Source: Sulfurospirillum sp001602955
GTDB lineage: Bacteria; Campylobacterota; Campylobacteria; Campylobacterales; Sulfurospirillaceae
Direction of reading: 5' to 3'
Length of the DNA stretch: 64,000 nt
Assembly: GCA_001602955.1 (NCBI GenBank)
Contig: LVAC01000019.1
Span: forward strand, 62,001-126,000
Positions 59,394 to 64,000 of the stretch are shown here, in pieces. The notes below the pieces were generated by a model that ran no database searches, was not told the DNA's origin, and saw nothing but the letters and a program-made list of their open reading frames with translations. Position 1 is the first letter of the stretch, and every line of letters begins with the position of its first letter. The position numbers were made by a program, and so were the translations under genes.

Positions 59394-60242
59394 ATGAATT
59401 GGCTGAATGATAATGTAAATGCATTAGCATTGCTTGGTGCAGCAGCAATTTTAATTCTCAGCATCGGTGTTTCTTTAAAATATATCAAACAGATGAAAAC
59501 CGATAAGAGTACCGGAGAATTAACGAAAGAGAATTGGGACGGCATCGGCGAATATAAAAACGCACTTCCTATCGGTTGGGCACTTTCATTCGTCGGAACG
59601 ATCGTATGGGCTTTGTGGTATTTCTTAGCGGGATATCCTTTGGCAAGCTATAACAAAATCGGCGAGTACAACGAAGAAGTGAAAAGCTATAACGCGCAAT
59701 TCGAGAAAAAATTTGCCAATCCCGATCAAGCAACGCTTATGAGTATGGGTGAGGGTGTTTTCTTGGTACAATGTGCACCGTGCCACGGCGTGACGGGTGA
59801 CGGTATGAACGGCAAAGCGGCAAACTTTGCTAAATGGGGTAACGAAGAAGCGATCGTCGCATCGATTTTAAACGGTGCGAAAGGCTCAAACTATCCTCTT
59901 GGCGAAATGCCCTCCGGTTTACTTGACGCTGAGAGCGCAAAAGCGGTTGCCGCTTACGTTATGCAAGAAGTTTCTTCGGTTAAAAAGAGCAAAAACCCTG
60001 CCTTGGTTGAAAGCGGTCGCGCTCTTTGGGCAACATGTGCGGCATGCCACGGTGAAGACGGTAAAGGTATGGACGGCAGTGCTCCTGATCTTAGTACGTA
60101 CGGCACGGCGAAATTTGTTGCTAACGTCCTTAATATGGGCAAAAAAGGCACAATCGGAAATATGCCTCAATTTAACGACGGACGTTTAACCAATATTCAA
60201 AAAACAGCGGTTGGCACGTATGTCAGCTCTTTAGCGAAATAA
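59394..60242 (+). CDS. ccoP: cbb3-type cytochrome c oxidase subunit III (dihaem)
   Basis: Dihaem cytochrome c of 282 residues. Two N-terminal membrane helices (about 10-30 and 60-80) frame a short loop, and two haem sites follow, CAPCH (127-131) and CAACH (215-219), each with a following Met (EMPSG, NMPQF). It is the electron entry subunit. AGGAG precedes ATG 59394; an earlier in-frame ATG at 59328 lies inside ccoQ. Confidence 0.96.
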   Translation: MNWLNDNVNALALLGAAAILILSIGVSLKYIKQMKTDKSTGELTKENWDGIGEYKNALPIGWALSFVGTIVWALWYFLAGYPLASYNKIGEYNEEVKSYNAQFEKKFANPDQATLMSMGEGVFLVQCAPCHGVTGDGMNGKAANFAKWGNEEAIVASILNGAKGSNYPLGEMPSGLLDAESAKAVAAYVMQEVSSVKKSKNPALVESGRALWATCAACHGEDGKGMDGSAPDLSTYGTAKFVANVLNMGKKGTIGNMPQFNDGRLTNIQKTAVGTYVSSLAK

Positions 60243-60252
60243 GGATCAGTCG

Positions 60253-60465
60253 ATGGAAAATACAAATCGTAACGTATTTGGACTCAACGGCATTACGGGA
60301 ATGTTGATTGCAACGGTGTTGTTGCTCTCGATTTTAGGCGTATTGACGTTTTTTGGCTTGAAGGCACAACAAGCAGTTGCTGATAAACCTTATAAGCTAA
60401 CGGATCCGCAAGCGCTTCAAATGCGAGACGCCGCGAATGCGAATCAAAAAGTTATCGCAAAGTAA
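60253..60465 (+). CDS. DUF4006-type small membrane protein of the cco operon
   Basis: 70 residues with one membrane helix (about 12-34, 'GLNGITGMLIATVLLLSILG') and a charged C-terminal part. It follows ccoP in Campylobacterota; the role in oxidase assembly is assumed from position. Confidence 0.8.
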   Translation: MENTNRNVFGLNGITGMLIATVLLLSILGVLTFFGLKAQQAVADKPYKLTDPQALQMRDAANANQKVIAK

Positions 60466-60477
60466 GGGAGAAGTAAA

Positions 60478-60579
60478 ATGGCTGAAAATATGGATAAAAT
60501 CATAACGTTCGGATTGGTCGTGCTTGCTCTTGTAACGGCTTGGGCAGTGTTAACGCCTCATCATCTTTTTGTTGGCTAA
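60478..60579 (+). CDS. 33-residue single-helix membrane peptide
   Basis: The ORF MAENMDKIITFGLVVLALVT...HHLFVG has AAGGGAG 7-9 nt before its ATG, one hydrophobic helix (about 8-26) and a His pair near the C-terminus. Its stop overlaps the start of the next gene by 1 bp (TAATG), as expected of a real coupled gene. It could be an accessory oxidase subunit; I do not recognise the family. Confidence 0.75.
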   Translation: MAENMDKIITFGLVVLALVTAWAVLTPHHLFVG

Positions 60580-61190
60580 TGAAAAGCTTAGTAACGATTC
60601 GAAAAGTAAAGGGGCTCATGCTCCTTTGCTTTTTGACCTTAGTCTGTCCGCAGATCGTTTTTGCCAAAGATTTTGTCGTACACGATTCGATTTTGGAAGA
60701 GAGAACCGCTCAGAAAATTGAAGAGATGGGCAGTGAGCTTTTTGCCAAAAGCGGGGTTCAAGTCTTTTTGATCGCAAAACAAAACAGCGATGAAGAGATC
60801 GTGGCGTTTGAAAAAAACTTTGCCAAAGACCTTAACGGTTCTTATGTTTTATTGACGCTTTTTTTAGAGCAAAAGAAAGTCGATATTTACGCTTCAAGCG
60901 ATATGGAAAAAGCCTTTGACAAAGAGGCGGTTTTATCGCCGCTTCCGTGGAAAGGGACGATTATTCCGCTTTTGACGACGAAGAAAAACGACGTCAGCGC
61001 GGGAGCCGCGTTACTCAACGGCTATGCAGACGTTGTGGAGCAAATTGCGGCATTTAAAAAGGTTGATTTACAAAGCGCGATCGGAAGTTCCAACAAAACG
61101 ACGATCAATCTTGTGCGCCTCGGAGTTTACGGATTTGTAGGCTTTTTGGTTGTTTTAATGCTTTATAGAAGGATGAAAAACCGTGGCTAA
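60579..61190 (+). CDS. TPM-domain-like exported protein with C-terminal anchor
   Basis: 203 residues: signal sequence ending in PQIVFA, a periplasmic alpha/beta domain ('EKIEEMGSELFAKSG'-like helix, then VQVFLIAKQ and VDIYASSDMEKAF) with the order of TPM domains, and one C-terminal membrane helix (about 175-195) followed by RRMKNR. TPM proteins have been linked to assembly of respiratory or photosystem complexes. ATG 60579 is the coupled start. Overlaps the FixH-like gene by 8 bp. Confidence 0.72.
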   Translation: MKSLVTIRKVKGLMLLCFLTLVCPQIVFAKDFVVHDSILEERTAQKIEEMGSELFAKSGVQVFLIAKQNSDEEIVAFEKNFAKDLNGSYVLLTLFLEQKKVDIYASSDMEKAFDKEAVLSPLPWKGTIIPLLTTKKNDVSAGAALLNGYADVVEQIAAFKKVDLQSAIGSSNKTTINLVRLGVYGFVGFLVVLMLYRRMKNRG

Positions 61191-61677
61191 AACGAAAAGT
61201 GAAAGAAATTATTATCCGCATGCCGTTATCGGTATGATTTTAGGAATGGTCGTTGCGTGCGGTTGGGTGATTAAAATCGCCGTGAGCAATCCGGTCGAAA
61301 TGGATACGTTTTATATGGAAAAGTATCAAAAGGTCGATCATAACATCAATAAAATTTTAGATCTTCAGGCAAAATTTGATGCAAAGTTTGATCTTGCGTA
61401 TTCGACGGAAAAATTCGAGATAGGAAAAAACAGTTTTACCTTGCGTTTAACCGATAAAAGCGGTCAACCTATCGATAATGCCGATGTGACGCTCATGCTC
61501 TCACGACCGGACAGCAACAAAGAAAACCAAGAGATGAAACCCTCTCACGTTCAAAACGGCAATTACACTTTTGGACCTTTTGAGATTACCAAGCCCGGAC
61601 GCTGGCAGATCTTAAGTAAAATAGAAGTAGGCGAATTTAAAGGTTATCATAAAAACGAAGCCTACGCAGCGCAATAG
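61183..61677 (+). CDS. FixH/CcoH-like protein
   Basis: A 164-residue inner-membrane protein with one N-terminal helix (about 13-35) and a periplasmic Ig-like domain ('FTLRLTDKSGQPIDNADVTL', NGNYTFGPFEITKPGRWQIL). FixH/CcoH proteins interact with the cbb3 oxidase during assembly. Start is GTG. Last gene of the cco operon. Confidence 0.83.
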   Translation: MAKTKSERNYYPHAVIGMILGMVVACGWVIKIAVSNPVEMDTFYMEKYQKVDHNINKILDLQAKFDAKFDLAYSTEKFEIGKNSFTLRLTDKSGQPIDNADVTLMLSRPDSNKENQEMKPSHVQNGNYTFGPFEITKPGRWQILSKIEVGEFKGYHKNEAYAAQ

Positions 61678-61700
61678 TTCCCCCTTTTCTCCTAATAACA

Positions 61701-61732
61701 GGCGGTAAGATAAGTTGTGTGGTCTTACCGCC
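61701..61732 (+). terminator. terminator hairpin of the cco operon
   Basis: GGCGGTAAGA (61701-61710) and TCTTACCGCC (61723-61732) pair perfectly over 10 bp around a 12-nt loop. The downstream T-content is modest (ATTTCATT). Confidence 0.7.
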
Positions 61733-61775
61733 ATTTCATTCTGACATAAAAATCCCTCTCAAATCTTTCCTTTGT

Positions 61776-61781
61776 TATAAT
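61776..61781 (+). promoter_or_regulatory. -10 element of addB
   Basis: TATAAT 27 bp before the addB ATG, preceded by TG-rich sequence but no clear -35. Confidence 0.55.
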
Positions 61782-61808
61782 GTCCGCATCAAATAGGAGT
61801 GAGGAAAG

Positions 61809-64000
61809 ATGCTAGAAGTTTTTGCAACCAGTCGTGCGGTACGCTCTTTTTATGAAACCTTTAGCGATGCAACTGCCCTTCTTCCCAAAGCCATCACCAT
61901 AGCAGAGCTGGAGCAAAAAGCAGTTCTTGTCCCTCGCCTTTGCCTCGTCGATGAAGATATGCGCGTGCTTTTGATGCAAGAAGCGTCTCGTTTTACGCAG
62001 TTTGAACTTTTGCACATTGAGCGGGAGTTTTTTACCTTTTTAAAAAACTCCACCTATCTGTTTCGTTTTTTTGAAGAACTCAGCCACGAAAAAGTAGCCC
62101 TAGAATCCTTGATGCACGCCGATACGTATGAACATTATGCCGAACACCTCGAAGTGTTGCAAACGCTTTTAAAACACTACAAAGCACAGCTCTCTAAACA
62201 CAGCTTCTATGACCGCATTACGTTGCCGGAGTTGTATGAACTTAACAGCGACTATCTTGGCTCTTTGGGCGCGGTGCGTATTCATCTAGAGGGGTTTTTG
62301 AGCCGTTTTGAGATGGAGCTTTTGCAAAGCATTGCAATGCTTATCCCTTTACATGTAAACGTTACCATCAATGCGTACAACCAAAAAATGGCACGGCTCT
62401 TTCGCGAACTTGGCATCGAGTTGGAGCAAAACAACCATTATGAGATCGATCTTACTTCTAAAAAGATTTTACATGTAAAGCCTCAAACTCCCATCAACCA
62501 AGAAAAAGCAGTCTTTGGTTTTTCCTCTAGATTGGCGCAAATAGCCTATGTGCAAAGCGCCATCGCTCAGTTTGTGGAAGAGGGGTTGAATCCCGAAGAG
62601 ATCGTGGTGGTTTTACCCGATGAGCGTTTCGCTGAAATGATGCGTCCGTTTGACACCTGGCACAATCTCAACTTTGCGATGGGAATTAGCCTCAAGCAGA
62701 GCCAGTTTTACCAAAAGTTAAGCGCACTTGAAAAAGCGATGCGCAACGACGAGATCGAAGATCATCTGCGTTTGGAACGCTTGAAGATTGAGTCTGATAC
62801 CCTGCTTACATGTAAAGAGATTTGGCATCAAAAAGTCTCTGCTGAGGCGGCAATGAATTTTTTTGAGAGCGTGCTTGCCCAAGAGGAAAAAGAGCAGAAA
62901 AACCCTCTGTTTCAAGAGGCGTTTTTTGCCTTTACCCACTTTTTAAAACACGCTCCTGCCCTTCGTTTTGAGCAGGTCACCAAGCTTTTGCTCAACCGCC
63001 TTGGTGTACTGACGCAAGATGATGTCAGAGGCGGAAAGGTGACCGTTTTGGGGGTACTTGAAACCAGAGGCGTGGCGTACAAAGGGGTGATTGTCGTTGA
63101 TTTTAACGATGAGTTTGTGCCCAAACGAAGCCAAAAAGACCTCTTTCTCTCTTCCGCCGTGCGCGCCCACGCAGGGCTTCCGACCAAACGTGATCGTGAA
63201 AATCTACAACGTTACTACTACCATCAGCTCTTTTCACGCGCGCAAAAAGTTGCTATTGCATATGTGAAAAACGAAACCTCTATGCCTTCGCGCTTTTTAG
63301 ACGAACTTGGGTTTGATACGAGCATCATGGCAGACGAGAAAGCGTTGCAACCGCTTTTGTTTGAACGCCATACGCCCAAAGCACTGTACGAACAGCCTTT
63401 TATCGACGCACCGCACGATCTAAAAGCCTCTCCACTCTCCGCAACGAAGCTCAAAACCCTGCTTACATGTAAACGTCAGTTTTACTTTCGCTACCTTGCC
63501 CATCTTAAAGAGGCGAAGGTGCCTAGCAGTGTGATCGATGAGCAGACGATTGGTATAGCGCTTCATAACGTGCTTGAAGATGCCATATGCGATGAAGCGT
63601 TGCGTGATGAAAAAAGCCTTTACACTGCCATAGAAACACGTTTAAAAGAGCAGAACAAACATGAAGTGTGGGGCTATTTTGTGGATCTTTGGCTTGAAAA
63701 ATTGCGACCTTTTATGCGCCATGAAGTGGAGCGTTTTGAAGAGGGATTTTCTGTTTTCAAAAAAGAGTTTTCGCACAGAGTTTCGTATGAGGGTTTTACA
63801 CTAGAAGGGCAGATGGATCGCATTGATCACAAAGCGGGAAAACTCTTCGTGATTGACTATAAAAGCGGAAAAGTACCTACAACGAGCGAGCGCACATTAG
63901 AGAGCACGGTTGATTTTCAACTGGTCTTTTACACGCTGATCGCCGGTGATTTGGGAGAGGTTGCTGGGGTCTATTATTACGACCTCAAAGAGGGTGTTTT
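61809..64000 (+). CDS. addB: AddB-type helicase/nuclease of double-strand-break repair, 5' part
   Basis: An open frame of 730 codons running off the window. The N-terminal half is a degenerate helicase core (MLEVFATSRAVRSFYETFSD; later 'PEEIVVVLPDERFAEMMRPF'). VTVLGVLETRGVAYKGVIVV then NDEFVPKRSQ match RecB/AddB motifs. The C-terminal nuclease begins at SATKLKTLLTCKRQFYFRYL, with the first Cys of the presumed Fe-S cluster, and shows the PD-(D/E)XK core GQMDRID...FVIDYKSGK. It would process DNA ends for RecA with AddA, probably encoded next. It has its own promoter. Codon choice has fewer NCG codons than its neighbours, and four TTACATGTAA palindromes lie inside. Confidence 0.9.
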   Translation, partial: MLEVFATSRAVRSFYETFSDATALLPKAITIAELEQKAVLVPRLCLVDEDMRVLLMQEASRFTQFELLHIEREFFTFLKNSTYLFRFFEELSHEKVALESLMHADTYEHYAEHLEVLQTLLKHYKAQLSKHSFYDRITLPELYELNSDYLGSLGAVRIHLEGFLSRFEMELLQSIAMLIPLHVNVTINAYNQKMARLFRELGIELEQNNHYEIDLTSKKILHVKPQTPINQEKAVFGFSSRLAQIAYVQSAIAQFVEEGLNPEEIVVVLPDERFAEMMRPFDTWHNLNFAMGISLKQSQFYQKLSALEKAMRNDEIEDHLRLERLKIESDTLLTCKEIWHQKVSAEAAMNFFESVLAQEEKEQKNPLFQEAFFAFTHFLKHAPALRFEQVTKLLLNRLGVLTQDDVRGGKVTVLGVLETRGVAYKGVIVVDFNDEFVPKRSQKDLFLSSAVRAHAGLPTKRDRENLQRYYYHQLFSRAQKVAIAYVKNETSMPSRFLDELGFDTSIMADEKALQPLLFERHTPKALYEQPFIDAPHDLKASPLSATKLKTLLTCKRQFYFRYLAHLKEAKVPSSVIDEQTIGIALHNVLEDAICDEALRDEKSLYTAIETRLKEQNKHEVWGYFVDLWLEKLRPFMRHEVERFEEGFSVFKKEFSHRVSYEGFTLEGQMDRIDHKAGKLFVIDYKSGKVPTTSERTLESTVDFQLVFYTLIAGDLGEVAGVYYYDLKEGV
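62349..62358. repeat. TTACATGTAA palindrome, copy 4 (addB)
   Basis: Reads in frame as TTA CAT GTA AAC, giving Leu-His-Val-Asn. Confidence 0.7.
62469..62478. repeat. TTACATGTAA palindrome, copy 5 (addB)
   Basis: Same frame as copy 4, giving Leu-His-Val-Lys, 120 bp further. Confidence 0.7.
62806..62815. repeat. TTACATGTAA palindrome, copy 6 (addB)
   Basis: Read in another frame (CTT ACA TGT AAA), giving Leu-Thr-Cys-Lys. Confidence 0.7.
63463..63472. repeat. TTACATGTAA palindrome, copy 7 (addB)
   Basis: Leu-Thr-Cys-Lys-Arg; here the Cys is the presumed iron-sulfur ligand of the nuclease domain, so this copy may be partly protein-driven. Confidence 0.65.

Noticed and set aside
1..64000. CRISPR arrays, tRNA or rRNA genes, insertion sequences, prophage or integrase
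   Set aside because: I saw no regularly spaced direct repeats, no cloverleaf-like sequences in gaps, and no transposase or integrase motifs. Some small RNA could be missed by eye.

Overview
This window is a chromosomal piece of a flagellated, microaerobic member of the Campylobacterota, most likely Sulfurospirillum or a close relative. Four things point there. The ribosomal protein cluster is uninterrupted and lacks rpmD (L30). A block runs purA - fliJ-like - motE-like - DUF507 - carA - SafE-like - sensor kinase - regulator - ccoNOQP - small cco genes - addB, and I recall the same order (reversed) around cj1481c-cj1498c of Campylobacter jejuni. The histidine kinases carry the 'AHQW(K/R)QPL' H-box common in this phylum. 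The AddB-type nuclease is also typical. The genus is inference. I see no tRNA, rRNA, CRISPR array, insertion sequence or prophage.

Layout. (1) 1-11.2 kb: a chemotaxis cluster. A receptor end is followed by a STAS-like protein, cheA, cheR, a histidine-kinase-like protein without the phospho-acceptor His, cheD, cheB, a PAS kinase and a receiver protein with an unknown C-terminal domain. On the opposite strand are a PAS-GGDEF cyclase, a CheC-type phosphatase and a CheY. (2) 11.2-24.4 kb: housekeeping and signalling genes: a PP-loop ATPase, dnaG, a LapB-like TPR protein, rnhA, rnc, aroC, a kinase with a periplasmic solute-binding domain, feoAB, rnhB, a SpoIIE-type phosphatase and an AAA ATPase. 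(3) 24.5-38.4 kb: the S10-spc-alpha ribosomal protein supercluster with secY, map, infA and rpoA, probably transcribed from promoters before rpsJ and before rpmJ. (4) 38.5-46.0 kb: nfu, a TPR protein, murE, panD, ybaB, a PDZ protein, a prenyl synthase, tkt and gph. (5) 46-54.2 kb: a second chemoreceptor on the minus strand, then a class V aminotransferase, hisZ-like, purA, fliJ-like, motE-like, DUF507 and carA. (6) 54.2-61.7 kb: the cbb3 oxidase block: a SafE/DsbD_2-type membrane protein, an Aer-like PAS kinase with an OmpR-type regulator, ccoNOQP and four small accessory genes. (7) From 61.8 kb to the end: the first 730 codons of addB.

Most genes are tightly packed with 1-26 bp overlaps, so translational coupling is likely in the che, lapB-rnhA-rnc-aroC, ribosomal and cco blocks. 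The most unusual observations are: the 10-bp palindrome TTACATGTAA, far too frequent in the window and clustered in addB; similar acidic/Phe C-terminal tails on three proteins of the chemotaxis cluster; the kinase-like protein lacking its His between cheR and cheD; a probable ATC start codon in the SafE-like gene; a structured leader before rpmJ; and an inverted repeat that would hide the ribosome-binding site of the DUF507 gene in read-through mRNA.
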